Below are positions 7,030 to 17,687 of a stretch of DNA of 64,000 bases, in pieces. A program made the position numbers and the translations under genes. The notes beneath the pieces were generated by a model. That model was given only the letters and a program-made list of their open reading frames with translations, was not told where the DNA came from and searched no databases. Source of the DNA: Pseudomonas psychrophila (GTDB lineage Bacteria > Pseudomonadota > Gammaproteobacteria > Pseudomonadales > Pseudomonadaceae). The stretch covers positions 124,001 through 188,000 of the forward strand of contig NZ_JYKZ01000001.1 of NCBI RefSeq assembly GCF_001043005.1, written 5' to 3'. The stretch's first letter is position 1. The number at the start of each line of letters is the position of its first letter.

Positions 7030-9533
7030 TGGCACGCCTGCCGCTGTTGCGCCTGCTAAGCCTTGCCGTACGCCAATTGCTGCGCGATGCTCGCGCAGGC
7101 GAGTTGCGCGTGCTGTTCTTTGCCCTGCTGGTTGCGGTCGCAGCCAGCACCGCCATCGGCTACTTCGGTGCCCGCCTCAATGGTGCGATGCTGTTGCGCG
7201 CCACCGAGTTCCTGGGCGCCGACCTGGTGCTGGATGGCAGCTCCCCGGCCCGTGAAGAACAAATCAAGGTCGGTATCGATCAGGGACTCGCACACGCTCG
7301 CGTGGTTGAGTTTGCCAGCGTGATCGCTACCGACAACGGCATTCAGCTGTCCAGCATCAAGGCGGCAGACGATGCCTACCCGTTGCGCGGCGAACTGAAA
7401 AGCGCCGCCCAACCCTATGCCGAAGAACAATCCGGTGGCGGCCCAGAGCCTGGGCAAGCGTGGGCCGAAGCCCGACTGCTGACCGCGCTGGATCTCAAGA
7501 TCGGCGATGAAATCGATGTCGGCTCAAAAACCGTGCGCATCACCCGCGTCCTGACCTACGAGCCTGATCGTGCCGGTAATCTTTACAGCCTGACCCCACG
7601 GGTACTGATCAACCTGGACGATCTGGCTGACACCGGCATCGTGCAACCGGGCAGCAGGGTCACCTATCGCGAGCTATGGCGCGGTGACGCCCCAGCCCTT
7701 GAAGCCTATCGCCAATCAATCAAACCCGGCCTGGGCCCCAACCAGCGCCTGCTGGACGGCCGTGATGGCAACCAGCAGATCGGTGGCGCGCTGGGCAAGG
7801 CCGAGCGTTACCTGAATATGGCCAGCCTGGTGGCGGTTCTGCTGTCGGGCGTAGCCGTGGCGTTGTCAGCGACGCGCTTTGCCAATCGACGCTTTGATGC
7901 GAGCGCCCTGCTGCGCTGCCTGGGCCTGTCGCGGCGCGAAACCCTGTGGCTGTTTACCCTTCAACTGGCAGTGCTCGGTCTGCTGGCCAGCCTTGCGGGT
8001 GCCGTGCTTGGCTGGCTCGCGCAGCTTGGACTATTCGCCTTGTTGCACGACTTGCTGCCCGCTGACGTACCGCCTGGAGGCTTGATGCCTGCGATCGCCG
8101 GGATGGGCACCGGGCTGGTGGCACTGGCGGGTTTCGCATTGCCGCCGCTGGCGGCATTGGGCCGCGTACCACCACTGCGAGTCTTGCGGCGCGACATGCT
8201 GCCGATTCCCGCCAGCACTTGGACCGTCTACGGTGCTGCACTGCTGGCACTGGGGCTGATCATGTGGCGCATGAGCCTGGACCTGGTGCTGACCTTCGCC
8301 CTGCTCGGGGGTGGCGTGATTGCTGCGCTGGTTCTGGGCGGCATCCTGCTGCTGGGCCTGCAAAGCCTGCGCCGCCTGCTGGCACGGGCCTCTCTGCCCT
8401 GGCGCCTGGGGCTGGGCCAATTACTGCGTCACCCGCTGGCGGCAGCGGGCCAGGCCTTGGCTTTTGGCCTGATCCTGCTATCGATGGGCCTGATTGCCCT
8501 GCTGCGCGGCGAGTTGCTCGACACATGGCAAAACCAGCTGCCTAAAAACGCGCCCAACTACTTTGCACTCAACATCCTGCCGGCGGACAAGGACGCTCTC
8601 GGCGCCCACCTGATGACCCTTCAGGCCCAGGCTGCGCCGCTGTATCCGGTGATTCCGGGGCGCCTGATCAGTATCAATGGCGAGCCGGCGCAAGATATCG
8701 TCAGTAAGGACTCCAGCGGCGACAAAGCCATTCAGCGTGACTTGAGCCTGACCTGGGCGGCCGACCTGCCAGCCGACAACGAACTGACCGCAGGCACCTG
8801 GTGGACCCAACAACCTGCCGGGGATATACCGGGCGTCTCGGTAGAAGCCAAGGTTGCTGAAAGCCTGAAACTGAAACTGGGCGATCACCTGACCTTCACC
8901 GTTGCCGGGGTTAATCGCGAAGCCCGTGTCACCAGCTTGCGCAGCATCAACTGGGATAACTTCCAACCCAACTTCTTCATGATTTTCCAACCCGGCACCC
9001 TCCAGGACCTGCCGACTACTTACCTCACCAGCTTTTACCTGGCACCGGGGCACGACAAGGAAATCATCGATCTGTCGCGCAGCTTCCCGGCCGTGACCAT
9101 TCTGCCCATCGAAGCCCTGCTTGAGCAGCTGCGCAGCATCCTTGCGCAAGTGACCATTGCCGTGGAATACGTGTTGTTGTTCGTCCTGGCAGCAGGCATG
9201 GCAGTGCTGTTTTCCGGCCTGCAATCCACTCTGGACGAACGGATTCGCCAGGGGGCCCTGCTCAGGGCACTGGGGGCCGAACGGCAACTGCTGATCAAGG
9301 CCAGGAGGATCGAGTTCGGCCTGCTGGGTGCCACCAGCGGCTTGCTCGCAGCGCTGGGTGCCGAACTGGTCAGCCTGGTGCTTTACCGCTTTGCCTTTGA
9401 CCTGCCGTGGTCCCCGCACCCGTGGCTGCTGCTGCTACCCGTGCTGGGCGCCCTGATGGTAGGTGGCGCAGGTGTATTCGGTACGCGCAGGGCGCTCAAT
9501 GCCAGCCCGCTGACAGTGCTGCGCGAGGGCTGA
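7029..9533 (+). CDS. ybbP: FtsX-like ABC permease (YbbP)
   Basis: An 834-residue inner-membrane permease. There is one N-terminal transmembrane segment (about 25-45), a large periplasmic domain, a hydrophobic central block (about 260-510), a second soluble domain and a C-terminal FtsX block (about 705-830) with the [15 protein letters not shown] turn. The domain pattern is that of YbbP-type permeases with ten predicted helices. It overlaps the ATPase gene by one base and forms one transporter with it. Such transporters are thought to act on envelope lipids or lipoproteins; the genetic link to tesA suggests an acyl substrate (inference). Confidence 0.88.
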   Translation: MARLPLLRLLSLAVRQLLRDARAGELRVLFFALLVAVAASTAIGYFGARLNGAMLLRATEFLGADLVLDGSSPAREEQIKVGIDQGLAHARVVEFASVIATDNGIQLSSIKAADDAYPLRGELKSAAQPYAEEQSGGGPEPGQAWAEARLLTALDLKIGDEIDVGSKTVRITRVLTYEPDRAGNLYSLTPRVLINLDDLADTGIVQPGSRVTYRELWRGDAPALEAYRQSIKPGLGPNQRLLDGRDGNQQIGGALGKAERYLNMASLVAVLLSGVAVALSATRFANRRFDASALLRCLGLSRRETLWLFTLQLAVLGLLASLAGAVLGWLAQLGLFALLHDLLPADVPPGGLMPAIAGMGTGLVALAGFALPPLAALGRVPPLRVLRRDMLPIPASTWTVYGAALLALGLIMWRMSLDLVLTFALLGGGVIAALVLGGILLLGLQSLRRLLARASLPWRLGLGQLLRHPLAAAGQALAFGLILLSMGLIALLRGELLDTWQNQLPKNAPNYFALNILPADKDALGAHLMTLQAQAAPLYPVIPGRLISINGEPAQDIVSKDSSGDKAIQRDLSLTWAADLPADNELTAGTWWTQQPAGDIPGVSVEAKVAESLKLKLGDHLTFTVAGVNREARVTSLRSINWDNFQPNFFMIFQPGTLQDLPTTYLTSFYLAPGHDKEIIDLSRSFPAVTILPIEALLEQLRSILAQVTIAVEYVLLFVLAAGMAVLFSGLQSTLDERIRQGALLRALGAERQLLIKARRIEFGLLGATSGLLAALGAELVSLVLYRFAFDLPWSPHPWLLLLPVLGALMVGGAGVFGTRRALNASPLTVLREG

Positions 9534-9567
9534 TAGACTCGCGCCCTTCTCTGCACACGGATTGCCC

Positions 9568-10065
9568 ATGAGCCGCTATCGCCCTCCCCGCCCTGCCGGC
9601 ACCGCGCTGATCACCCCTGAAGGTGAAGCGCGGATGCGCGCAGAGCTGCACGAGTTGTGGCACGTTCGCAGGCCGCAGGTGACGCAATCTGTCAGCGAAG
9701 CCGCAGCCCAGGGCGACCGCTCGGAAAACGCCGAATACACCTACGGCAAAAAAATGCTGCGCGAGATCGACAGCCGTGTGCGCTTCCTGACCAAGCGCCT
9801 TGAAAGCCTCAAGGTGGTCAGCGAAAAACCCAGCGATCCGAACAAGGTGTATTTCGGGGCCTGGGTCACCATTGAAGATGAAGACGGCAAGCAGTCGCGC
9901 TACCGCATCGTCGGGCCCGATGAGCTTGACCTCAAGAAAGGGCTGATCAGCATCGACTCACCCCTGGCCCGGGCGCTGATCGGCAAGTCACTGGATGCCG
10001 AAGTCCAAGTACAAACACCCACCGGGGAGCAGTGGGTGTACATCGTCGCGATTGATTACCCGTAA
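9568..10065 (+). CDS. greB: Transcription elongation factor GreB
   Basis: A 165-residue factor. The N-terminal coiled coil carries the acidic tip motif in [13 protein letters not shown], and the C-terminal FKBP-like domain includes [13 protein letters not shown] and [27 protein letters not shown]. It enters the RNA polymerase secondary channel and stimulates cleavage of backtracked RNA. The start is the ATG at 9568; a TTG codon 6 nt upstream is in frame but less likely. The [19 protein letters not shown]-terminus is characteristic of GreB rather than GreA. Confidence 0.93.
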   Translation: MSRYRPPRPAGTALITPEGEARMRAELHELWHVRRPQVTQSVSEAAAQGDRSENAEYTYGKKMLREIDSRVRFLTKRLESLKVVSEKPSDPNKVYFGAWVTIEDEDGKQSRYRIVGPDELDLKKGLISIDSPLARALIGKSLDAEVQVQTPTGEQWVYIVAIDYP

Positions 10066-10074
10066 CCCTTGCCC

Positions 10075-10848
10075 TCAGGGTGCCGTGGCCTGTCGGTACT
10101 GACGCGGCGTAAAGCCGGTCAATGCCTTGAACTGCCGGGTGAACGCGCTGTGGTCGGTATAGCCGCACTGCAGTGCAACTTCAGTAATGGGAATGTCGGT
10201 CAGCAACAGGCGATGGGCGTGCTCCAGACGTACCTTCTGGATCATCTGCCTCGGCGTGAGGTGGAACACCCGCTTGCAGTAGCGTTCCAGTTGCGCCACT
10301 GAAATCCCGGCAATGCGCGTCAACTCGCCCAGGGTGACGCGACGATTGAAATGCGTGCGAATGTGCTCGTCTACCGCCGCCAGCCGCTGATAGGCCGGAT
10401 GGGTGTCACTGGCCGACTGCAGGTCAACCGAGATCCCGGCCAGGCCAATGATTACACCGTCACGGTTATACAGAGGTCGCTTGTGCGTCAGGCACCAGCC
10501 CGGCTCCCGACTGCCGTACAAATGCAGCTCCAGCTGATCTTCCAGCACCAGCCCCTGCTCCAGCACGCGTCGATCCTGTTCGGTATAGCCAGGCCCCAAT
10601 TGCTCAGGGAAGACCTCGGCGCTGGTTTTGCCCAGCAAGGGTTGCAGCTGCTTGAGCCCGCAACGCTGCACCAGCGTGCGATTTGCCAGGACATAGCGCG
10701 CCTGAATGTCCTTGATAAAGATCGCGGCATTGGGAATCACATCCAGCATCGGCAACAAAAGCGCCACACCCGACAGCAACTGCTCAAGGCTCTCGGGACG
10801 ACTCAGCTCGCTCCCCTGGCTCAGGATTGCAAACGCATTCTGCGTCAT
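10075..10848 (-). CDS. PAS-AraC transcriptional regulator of the hydroxyproline cluster
   Basis: A 257-residue regulator. Residues about 30-140 form a PAS-like sensor (IPNAAIFIKDIQARYVLANRTL, then YNRDGVIIGLAGISVD). Residues about 155-255 form the two-HTH AraC domain (LTRIAGISVAQLERYCKRVF and AGYTDHSAF-like CGYTDHSAFTRQFKALTG). The ATG at 10848 has GGGAG about 8 nt upstream; an in-frame GTG at 10857 is poorer. It is transcribed away from the permease-epimerase-deaminase-dehydrogenase genes, so it is most probably their activator, comparable to LhpR of P. aeruginosa. Its 3' end converges on greB with 9 bp between. Confidence 0.83.
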   Translation of the reverse strand: MTQNAFAILSQGSELSRPESLEQLLSGVALLLPMLDVIPNAAIFIKDIQARYVLANRTLVQRCGLKQLQPLLGKTSAEVFPEQLGPGYTEQDRRVLEQGLVLEDQLELHLYGSREPGWCLTHKRPLYNRDGVIIGLAGISVDLQSASDTHPAYQRLAAVDEHIRTHFNRRVTLGELTRIAGISVAQLERYCKRVFHLTPRQMIQKVRLEHAHRLLLTDIPITEVALQCGYTDHSAFTRQFKALTGFTPRQYRQATAP

Positions 10849-10966
10849 GAATTTCACTCCCCCACTACTCGAGCAGGCTCAACCCACCTGTGCATATTGT
10901 GCTGATTTCGTCATCGGCTTCAATGGAAAACATCAATCGCAAATCCGCCCGGACGTTCAATCTAGC

Positions 10967-11003
10967 GCCATTGCACACCCGCCAGTGGTTTTGGCGCAAT
11001 GGC
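10967..11003. promoter_or_regulatory. Candidate operator in the regulator-permease intergenic region
   Basis: GCCATTGC (10967-10974) and GCAATGGC (10996-11003) are perfect 8-bp inverted arms 21 nt apart, located between the divergent AraC regulator and permease genes. Only position and symmetry support it; AraC proteins more often use direct repeats. Confidence 0.3.
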
Positions 11004-11051
11004 AAATGACATCACACCTGCCTAACCAAAAACTCACAATAAGGCGACTCC

Positions 11052-12695
11052 ATGTCAGGTAAAGGCAAATTCAAGAAACAGCTCTCACTGATGGACCTGA
11101 CCTTTATCGGTCTGGGTGCCATCTTCGGTTCCGGCTGGTTGTTCGCAGCCAGCCACGTTTCTGCAATTGCGGGGCCCGCGGGGATATTTTCCTGGCTGCT
11201 GGGCGGTTTTTCTGTGCTGCTGTTGGGCATTGTTTACTGTGAATTGGGCGCTGCCCTGCCGCGCGCCGGTGGCGTTATCCGCTACCCGGTTTACTCCCAT
11301 GGCCCGCTGCTCGGGTACTTGATGGGTTTTATCACCCTGATCGCATTTTCCAGCCTGGTGGCGATTGAAGTGGTCGCCGCTCGCCAATACGCCGCAGCAT
11401 GGTTCCCCGAGCTGACCAAGGCAGGCTCCAGTGATCCTTCGATCCTGGGCTGGCTCCTGCAGTTCGGCCTGCTGTGCCTGTTCTTCATGCTCAACTATCG
11501 CAGCGTGAAGACCTTCGCCATGGCCAACAATCTGGTCAGCGTATTCAAGTTCATCGTGCCGCTGCTGGTCATCGGCGTACTGTTCACCTTCTTCAAGCCG
11601 GAAAACCTCTATTCCCAGGGCTTTGCTCCCTTCGGTCTGTCGGGCGTGCAGATGGCTGTTTCCGCGGGCGGCATTATCTTTGCCTACCTGGGCCTGACCC
11701 CGATCATTTCGGTGGCCAGCGAGGTCAAGAACCCGCAACGCACCATCCCGATTGCCCTGATCCTGTCGGTTCTGCTGTCTACTGTGATTTATGTGCTGTT
11801 GCAGGTCGCCTTCCTCGGCGGCGTGCCGACCGAGATGCTGGTCAACGGCTGGGCCGGTGTGACCAAGGAACTGGCCCTGCCCTATCGCGACATCGCCCTG
11901 GCACTGGGTGTGGGCTGGCTGGCCTATTTGGTGGTGGCCGATGCGGTGATCTCCCCCAGCGGCTGCGGCAACATCTACATGAACGCTACACCGCGTGTGA
12001 TCTATGGCTGGGCGCAAACCGGCACGTTCTTCAAAGTGTTCACCCGCATCGATGAAAAGTCCGGCATCCCGCGCCCGGCGCTGTGGCTGACCTTTGGCCT
12101 GTCGGTGTTCTGGACCCTGCCGTTCCCCTCCTGGGAAGCCCTGATCAACGTGGTATCCGCCGCGCTGGTATTGAGCTACGCCGTGGCTCCGGTGTCCGTG
12201 GCCGCACTGCGCCGCAATGCACCCGACATGCCGCGCCCTTTCAGGGTCAAGTGGATGGCCGTGCTGGGGCCGCTGTCATTCATCGTCGCTGCGCTGATCG
12301 TCTACTGGTCAGGCTGGAAGACCGTGTCCTGGTTGCTCGGCCTGCAGATCGTGATGTTTGTGGTGTACCTGCTGTGCGCCCGCTTTGTACCGACCAACCA
12401 CCTGAGCCTGGCCCAGCAAGTACGCTCTTCCTTGTGGCTGATCGGCTTCTATGCCGTGACCATCGTGCTGTCCAAGCTCGGCACCTTCGGTGGCCTGGGC
12501 GTGCTCGCTCACCCTTTCGACACCCTGGTCGTCGCTGCGTGCGCCACGGGTATCTATTACTGGGGGGCCGCCACCGGCGTACCGGCACACATGGTCCGCC
12601 TGGAAGACGACGAGGAAAGCGAAGACACCCCGGAACTTTCCAGCCAGACGCCATCCCGGCACGCCACGGGGGCGTTTATCCAGACTTCGTCCTGA
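11052..12695 (+). CDS. APC-family amino acid permease, probable hydroxyproline transporter
   Basis: A 547-residue membrane protein with about 12-14 predicted helices. It opens with the APC helix-1 pattern LSLMDLTFIGLGAIFGSGWLFAA, whose unwound GAIFGSG segment binds the amino group of substrates. A further family match is the SVASEVKNPQRTIPIA loop. The tail after residue 515 is acidic and soluble. It is the first structural gene after the divergent regulator and 54 bp ahead of the epimerase, so it most likely imports hydroxyproline. Substrate assignment rests on context. Confidence 0.83.
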   Translation: MSGKGKFKKQLSLMDLTFIGLGAIFGSGWLFAASHVSAIAGPAGIFSWLLGGFSVLLLGIVYCELGAALPRAGGVIRYPVYSHGPLLGYLMGFITLIAFSSLVAIEVVAARQYAAAWFPELTKAGSSDPSILGWLLQFGLLCLFFMLNYRSVKTFAMANNLVSVFKFIVPLLVIGVLFTFFKPENLYSQGFAPFGLSGVQMAVSAGGIIFAYLGLTPIISVASEVKNPQRTIPIALILSVLLSTVIYVLLQVAFLGGVPTEMLVNGWAGVTKELALPYRDIALALGVGWLAYLVVADAVISPSGCGNIYMNATPRVIYGWAQTGTFFKVFTRIDEKSGIPRPALWLTFGLSVFWTLPFPSWEALINVVSAALVLSYAVAPVSVAALRRNAPDMPRPFRVKWMAVLGPLSFIVAALIVYWSGWKTVSWLLGLQIVMFVVYLLCARFVPTNHLSLAQQVRSSLWLIGFYAVTIVLSKLGTFGGLGVLAHPFDTLVVAACATGIYYWGAATGVPAHMVRLEDDEESEDTPELSSQTPSRHATGAFIQTSS

Positions 12696-12749
12696 GACAC
12701 CGTTAGCCACCGTCTTCCCAGCCGCTGTTCTCTTCCAAGGGATAAGTTT

Positions 12750-13676
12750 ATGAAGCACGTACATATCATTGATTCACACACCGGCGGCGAACCCACCCGC
12801 CTGGTGATCAAAGGCTTTCCGCAACTGGCCGGCCGTACCATGGTCGAGCAGCGCGATGAACTGCGCGACCGGCATGACCCATGGCGCCGCGCCTGCCTGC
12901 TGGAGCCCCGTGGCAACGATGTGCTGGTGGGCGCGCTGTATTGCGAGCCGGTGTCGCCGGATGCCACCTGCGGCGTTATTTTCTTCAACAATGCCGGCTA
13001 CCTGGGCATGTGCGGCCACGGCACCATCGGTTTGGTCGCTTCGCTGCACCATCTGGGGATGATCGAGACCGGAGAGCACAAGATCGACACCCCGGTCGGC
13101 CCGGTCAGCGCCACGTTGCATGAAGACGGCAGCGTGACCGTTGGAAATGTGCCCGCCTACCGCTACCGCAAACAGGTCGCCGTTGAAGTACCGGGACACG
13201 GCCGGGTGTATGGCGATATCGCCTGGGGCGGCAACTGGTTCTTCCTCGTGTCCGATCACGGCCATGCGCTGCAACTGGACAACGTAGAAGCCCTGACCGA
13301 GTACACCTGGGCGATGCTTAAAGCCCTTGAGGCCCAGGGTATCCACGGCGAAGACGGCGCCCTGATCGACCATATCGAACTGTTTGCCGACGACGACAAG
13401 GCCGACAGCCGCAACTTTGTCATGTGCCCGGGCAAGGCCTACGACCGCTCGCCATGCGGTACCGGCACCAGCGCCAAACTGGCGTGTCTGGCGGCCGATG
13501 GCAAATTGGCCCCCGGCCAGCCCTGGGTGCAAGCCAGCATTACCGCCAGCCAGTTTGTTGGCAGCTACCAATGGGAAGGCGAGCGCATTCGCCCGTTCAT
13601 TACCGGCCAAGCCTTCATGACCGCCGACAGCACGTTGCTGATCGACGAAAAAGATCCGTTCGCGTGGGGCATTTAA
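12750..13676 (+). CDS. lhpA: 4-hydroxyproline 2-epimerase
   Basis: A 308-residue member of the proline racemase superfamily. The two catalytic thiols are present: C88 in [10 protein letters not shown] and C236 in [10 protein letters not shown]. Cys at both positions distinguishes epimerase/racemase from the Thr/Cys dehydratases. It converts trans-4-hydroxy-L-proline to cis-4-hydroxy-D-proline, the first step of the pathway. The start has AAGGGA 9 nt upstream. The next gene begins 49 bp downstream with its own strong ribosome-binding site. Confidence 0.93.
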   Translation: MKHVHIIDSHTGGEPTRLVIKGFPQLAGRTMVEQRDELRDRHDPWRRACLLEPRGNDVLVGALYCEPVSPDATCGVIFFNNAGYLGMCGHGTIGLVASLHHLGMIETGEHKIDTPVGPVSATLHEDGSVTVGNVPAYRYRKQVAVEVPGHGRVYGDIAWGGNWFFLVSDHGHALQLDNVEALTEYTWAMLKALEAQGIHGEDGALIDHIELFADDDKADSRNFVMCPGKAYDRSPCGTGTSAKLACLAADGKLAPGQPWVQASITASQFVGSYQWEGERIRPFITGQAFMTADSTLLIDEKDPFAWGI

Positions 13677-13725
13677 GCCCCCAGTTCCACACACCTCTGA
13701 ATAAACGACTCCAGGAGTTACAACA

Positions 13726-14673
13726 ATGAGCGATAACATTTTCACCGGTTGCATGCCTGCACTGATGACCCCTTGCACCGCCGATCGCAAACCGGACTTC
13801 GACGCGCTGGTCGCCAAGGGCCGCGAACTGATCGATATCGGCATGAGCGCCGTCGTGTACTGCGGCTCCATGGGTGACTGGCCATTGCTGACCGAAGCCG
13901 AGCGTCAGGAAGGCGTGGCACGCCTGGTGGCTGCCGGTATTCCGACCATCGTTGGCACCGGCGCCGTCAACAGCCGCGAAGCCGTGTCCCACGCAGCACA
14001 CGCCGCCAAAGTCGGTGCCCAGGGCCTGATGGTGATTCCTCGCCTGCTGTCCCGTGCGGCCTCGCCTGCTGCGCAAAAAGCACACTTCGCCGCCATCCTG
14101 CAAGCAGCTCCACAGCTACCGGCCGTGATCTACAACAGCCCTTACTACGGCTTCGCCACCCGCGCCGACCTGTTCTTTGAACTGCGTCGCGAATACCCGA
14201 ACCTGATCGGCTTCAAAGAGTTCGGCGGTGCCGCCGACATGCGTTACGCCGCTGAGCACATCACGTCCAAGGACGATGACGTAACCCTGATGGTCGGTGT
14301 CGATACCCAAGTGGTCCATGGCTTCGTCAACTGCAACGCCACCGGTGCCATTACCGGTATCGGTAACGCCCTGCCACGCGAAGTGCTGCAACTGGTCGCC
14401 CTGAGCAAGCAAGCGGCCCTGGGCGACCCCAAGGCCCGCCGTCTGGCCCGCGAGCTGGAAGCTGCACTGAGCGTGCTCTCGTCATTCGATGAAGGCACCG
14501 ACCTGGTGCTCTACTACAAGCACCTGATGGTGCTCAATGGCGACACCGAATACACCCTGCACTTCAACGAGACCGATGCGCTCAGCGATGCTCAGCGTCA
14601 CTACGCCGAGAACCAGTACGCCCTGTTCCGTCAGTGGTACAAAAACTGGTCAGCCGAACAGAACGTGGCCTGA
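13726..14673 (+). CDS. lhpC: 1-pyrroline-4-hydroxy-2-carboxylate deaminase (DHDPS superfamily)
   Basis: A 315-residue (beta/alpha)8 enzyme of the dihydrodipicolinate synthase family. The Schiff-base lysine is in LIGFKEFGG, the tyrosine is in VIYNSPYYG, and the N-terminal GCMPALMTPC segment is typical. In the hydroxyproline pathway this enzyme deaminates and dehydrates 1-pyrroline-4-hydroxy-2-carboxylate to 2-oxoglutarate semialdehyde. The position between the epimerase and the semialdehyde dehydrogenase fixes the role better than similarity to DapA. The start has AGGAG 8 nt upstream. Confidence 0.9.
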   Translation: MSDNIFTGCMPALMTPCTADRKPDFDALVAKGRELIDIGMSAVVYCGSMGDWPLLTEAERQEGVARLVAAGIPTIVGTGAVNSREAVSHAAHAAKVGAQGLMVIPRLLSRAASPAAQKAHFAAILQAAPQLPAVIYNSPYYGFATRADLFFELRREYPNLIGFKEFGGAADMRYAAEHITSKDDDVTLMVGVDTQVVHGFVNCNATGAITGIGNALPREVLQLVALSKQAALGDPKARRLARELEAALSVLSSFDEGTDLVLYYKHLMVLNGDTEYTLHFNETDALSDAQRHYAENQYALFRQWYKNWSAEQNVA

Positions 14674-14709
14674 TCGCTCAACTCCGTTCCCTTAAACGAG
14701 CGGTGCTTC

Positions 14710-14760
14710 TGTGGGAGCGAGCCTGCTCGCGAAGGCTTCGCGAGCAGGCTCGCTCCCACA
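14710..14760. repeat. REP palindrome (class A), near-perfect 25-bp stem
   Basis: TGTGGGAGCGAGCCTGCTCG begins an arm that pairs perfectly over 25 bp with the sequence up to 14760, with one central unpaired base. It lies between lhpC and the semialdehyde dehydrogenase gene and may stabilise or attenuate the upstream mRNA. Confidence 0.9.
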
Positions 14761-14793
14761 CCCCCCCAGCCCAATTTTTTCCAGGAACACGCC

Positions 14794-16383
14794 ATGACTC
14801 TGACAGGCAACATGCTGATCGGTCAGCAAGCCATCACCGGTAGCCGCGAAGCGATCCGGGCGATCAACCCCGCCACCGGCACAGCGCTGGAACCGGCCTA
14901 CCTCGGCGGCACCGGCGAAGATGTCGAGCAGGCGTGCGCTTTGGCCTGGGAGGCTTTTGATAGCTTTCGCGAGACGCCACTGGCCGCTCGTGCCACTTTC
15001 CTTGAAACCATCGCCGATGAAATCGAAGCCATCGGCGATGAGTTGATCGACCGTGCAGTCTGCGAATCTGGCCTGCCACGCCCACGCATCCTCGGTGAGC
15101 GCGGCCGGACCTGCCAGCAGCTGCGCACCTTTGCCCGCACCGTGCGCGCGGGTGAATGGCTTGATGTGCGAGTCGACAGCGCCTTGCCTGAACGTCAGCC
15201 CCTGCCCCGTTCAGACCTGCGTCAACGCCAGGTGGCGCTGGGGCCAGTAGCCGTATTCGGTGCCAGCAACTTCCCGCTGGCCTTCTCCGTCGCAGGTGGC
15301 GACACCGCATCGGCTCTCGCCGCCGGCTGCCCGGTTGTGGTCAAGGCTCACAGCGCACACCCCGGCACCAGCGAACTGGTCGGCCACGCGGTGGCCCGGG
15401 CGGTGAAAAAATCGGGACTGCATGCCGGCGTGTTTTCGCTGCTGTTCGGTTCCGGTCGCGAGGTGGGCATTGCCCTGGTGACCGACCCACGAATCAAAGC
15501 CGTCGGTTTTACCGGCTCACGCAGCGGTGGTCTGGCCTTGTGCAAGGCGGCCCAGGCACGCCCTGAACCCATCCCTGTGTATGCAGAAATGAGTTCGATC
15601 AATCCGGTGTTACTCTTCCCCGCGGCCTTGCAGGCTCGCGGTGAAGCGCTGGCACAAGGCTTCGTGACCTCCCTGACTCAAGGGGCTGGCCAGTTTTGCA
15701 CCAACCCGGGACTGGTCATTGCCCGCCAGGGCCCCGCCCTGGATCGTTTCATCAACGCCGCTGCCGCACTGATACAGCGCAGCCCGGCGCAGACCATGCT
15801 CACTCCCGGGATTTTCCAGGCTTATGAAGCTGGCGTCGGCGCGCTGCACGAACTGAGCAGCGCGCAAGAAGCCGCAGCAGGCTTGAAAGGCGATACGCCC
15901 AACCAATGCCAGGCCCACCTGTTTGTCACCCGGGCCCGGGACTTTATCGCCGATCCGGCGTTGCAGGCCGAGGTATTCGGGGCCGCGTCGCTGGTCGTGC
16001 AATGCGCCGATGATGAAGAGATCCGCCAGGTCTTCGAGCATCTGGAAGGCCAGTTGACCATCACCCTGCAACTGGATGACGCAGACCTGGAAAGTGCCAG
16101 GGCCTTGTTGCCGACTCTGGAACGCAAAGCCGGACGCCTGCTGGTCAACGGCTGGCCCACCGGTGTTGAGGTGTGTGATGCGATGGTCCACGGAGGCCCA
16201 TTCCCGGCCACCTCCGACACGCGAACCACCTCGGTCGGCACCGCGGCTATCCTGCGTTTCCTGCGCCCGGTCTGCTATCAGGACTTCCCGGACAGCTTGT
16301 TGCCCACCGCACTCAAGCACGACAATCCTCTGCAACTGCGCCGCCTGCTCGATGGCCACAGAGAAGCCCAACAAAATGCCTGA
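14794..16383 (+). CDS. 2-oxoglutarate semialdehyde dehydrogenase (NADP-type ALDH)
   Basis: A 529-residue aldehyde dehydrogenase. The cofactor region holds [21 protein letters not shown], the general-base glutamate is in [11 protein letters not shown], and the nucleophile is in [10 protein letters not shown]. The length and these motif variants are those of the 2,5-dioxovalerate dehydrogenases that finish hydroxyproline and sugar-acid pathways (called lhpG or araE elsewhere). It oxidises 2-oxoglutarate semialdehyde to 2-oxoglutarate, feeding the TCA cycle. The start has AGGAA upstream. The 3' end overlaps the next gene by 8 bp. Confidence 0.9.
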   Translation: MTLTGNMLIGQQAITGSREAIRAINPATGTALEPAYLGGTGEDVEQACALAWEAFDSFRETPLAARATFLETIADEIEAIGDELIDRAVCESGLPRPRILGERGRTCQQLRTFARTVRAGEWLDVRVDSALPERQPLPRSDLRQRQVALGPVAVFGASNFPLAFSVAGGDTASALAAGCPVVVKAHSAHPGTSELVGHAVARAVKKSGLHAGVFSLLFGSGREVGIALVTDPRIKAVGFTGSRSGGLALCKAAQARPEPIPVYAEMSSINPVLLFPAALQARGEALAQGFVTSLTQGAGQFCTNPGLVIARQGPALDRFINAAAALIQRSPAQTMLTPGIFQAYEAGVGALHELSSAQEAAAGLKGDTPNQCQAHLFVTRARDFIADPALQAEVFGAASLVVQCADDEEIRQVFEHLEGQLTITLQLDDADLESARALLPTLERKAGRLLVNGWPTGVEVCDAMVHGGPFPATSDTRTTSVGTAAILRFLRPVCYQDFPDSLLPTALKHDNPLQLRRLLDGHREAQQNA

Positions 16384-17653
16384 TCATTTCAGCTCAAACA
16401 GCGCGCACCAGAACGCTGACATTGCGGTGGTCGGCGCCGGCATTATCGGCGTCGCCTGCGCCCTTCAGTTGGCGCGACAGGGTCTGCGGGTAGTGGTCAT
16501 CGACCAGCAGGAGCCGGGCCAGGGGGCCTCGTTTGGCAATGCAGGGCATCTGGCAACCGAACAGGTGTTCCCGATTGCCGACCTGTCTATCCTCAAGCGG
16601 TTGCCGGCCATGCTCATGGACCCGATGGGCCCCCTGCGCCTGGACTGGAAATACATGCCCCGTGCCCTGCCCTGGTTTACCCGGCTGCTGCTGAACCTGC
16701 GCCCGGCGCCTTTCCAGCGCACCGTGGCCGGTATCCGAGCCCTCAATGAAAGCAGCCTGGATGCCTGGCACCGGCTGCTGGACGGCATTGACTGCCCCGG
16801 CCTGATGCGCGAAGACGGCTCATTGCTGGTCTACGAGCGACCTGAATCACGCCCCGCGCTCCAAGCGCTACAGGCACGCATGCGTCAGCAACAGGTACCG
16901 GTTGAGTTCTGGGAGGCCAAGGCGGTACACGAGACCGCGCCGCAACTCAGCGAGCAGATTCAGGGCGGGTTGTTTTTCCCGGCGACCGGGCACTTTATCG
17001 ACCCCTACCGCGTGGTATGCGAACTGGTGAACGCCGCCAGAACCTGCGGTGTGCAGTTCCTCACGCAACAGGTCACGGGCGGGCACCTGAACGAGACTGG
17101 TGTGAGTCTGGTCACCCCTCAGGGCCGTGTGACGGCCCGGCGGGTAGTGATTGCCTGCGGCGCCCATTCGGCGAAACTCACCGCCGACCTGACCGGCAAA
17201 AAGGTCCCACTGGATACCGAGCGCGGTTACCACCTGATGCTGCCCCACGAACATGACCGGCTGCCTTTTGCCGTCACCTCGCTGGAGCGCAAGTTCATCA
17301 TGACCCCGATGACTGACGGTCTGAGACTGGCGGGTACTGTTGAGTTTGCAGGATTGCAGGCGCCACCTAGCATGGAGCGCGCCTGGCAGTTACATCGGCT
17401 GAGCAAAGGGTTGTTCCGTCGTGACCTGAACGCGCAAGCCGCCACGCCGTGGATGGGCTTTCGGCCGTCGCTGCCAGACTCATTGCCGATTATCGACAAG
17501 GTAGGTGACGGCAAGGTGCTACTTGCCTTTGGCCACCAACATCTTGGCCTGACACAGGCAGCAGTGACTGCGGAATTGATTGCGCAGTTGGCGGGGGCAA
17601 CCAGTGCCCATGCGCTACCTGAGTTGCACCCGTACCGGCTGGACCGTTTCTGA
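16376..17653 (+). CDS. lhpB: FAD-dependent D-hydroxyproline dehydrogenase (DadA-like)
   Basis: A 425-residue flavoprotein. Residues about 15-45 are the Rossmann motif [19 protein letters not shown], with [14 protein letters not shown] after it. The C-terminal half has the [15 protein letters not shown] and [21 protein letters not shown] segments typical of D-amino-acid dehydrogenases. It would oxidise cis-4-hydroxy-D-proline to 1-pyrroline-4-hydroxy-2-carboxylate and pass electrons to the membrane chain. A long in-frame extension into the previous gene exists, but the ATG at 16376 overlapping the upstream stop is the sensible start. No extra subunit genes accompany it, so it looks like the single-subunit P. 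putida-type enzyme rather than the heteromeric P. aeruginosa type. Confidence 0.88.
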   Translation: MPDHFSSNSAHQNADIAVVGAGIIGVACALQLARQGLRVVVIDQQEPGQGASFGNAGHLATEQVFPIADLSILKRLPAMLMDPMGPLRLDWKYMPRALPWFTRLLLNLRPAPFQRTVAGIRALNESSLDAWHRLLDGIDCPGLMREDGSLLVYERPESRPALQALQARMRQQQVPVEFWEAKAVHETAPQLSEQIQGGLFFPATGHFIDPYRVVCELVNAARTCGVQFLTQQVTGGHLNETGVSLVTPQGRVTARRVVIACGAHSAKLTADLTGKKVPLDTERGYHLMLPHEHDRLPFAVTSLERKFIMTPMTDGLRLAGTVEFAGLQAPPSMERAWQLHRLSKGLFRRDLNAQAATPWMGFRPSLPDSLPIIDKVGDGKVLLAFGHQHLGLTQAAVTAELIAQLAGATSAHALPELHPYRLDRF

Positions 17654-17659
17654 TCCCAT

Positions 17660-17677
17660 CCGTAGCAGCTGCTACGG
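17660..17677. repeat. Perfect 18-bp palindrome (minimal class C element)
   Basis: CCGTAGCAGCTGCTACGG is an exact palindrome 6 bp after the lhpB stop. Its GTAGCAGCTGC core is the arm of the class C repeats found elsewhere in the window. Confidence 0.75.
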
Positions 17678-17687
17678 TGCTGGAGCC

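Noticed and set aside
11085..12017. 310-codon open frame opposite the permease gene
   Set aside because: A histidine/glutamine-rich antisense frame with no domain. The plus strand encodes a clear APC transporter.
16076..16375. 100-residue N-terminal extension of the D-hydroxyproline dehydrogenase
   Set aside because: It overlaps the preceding dehydrogenase gene in another frame and precedes a complete FAD-binding start; the ATG at 16376 is adequate.
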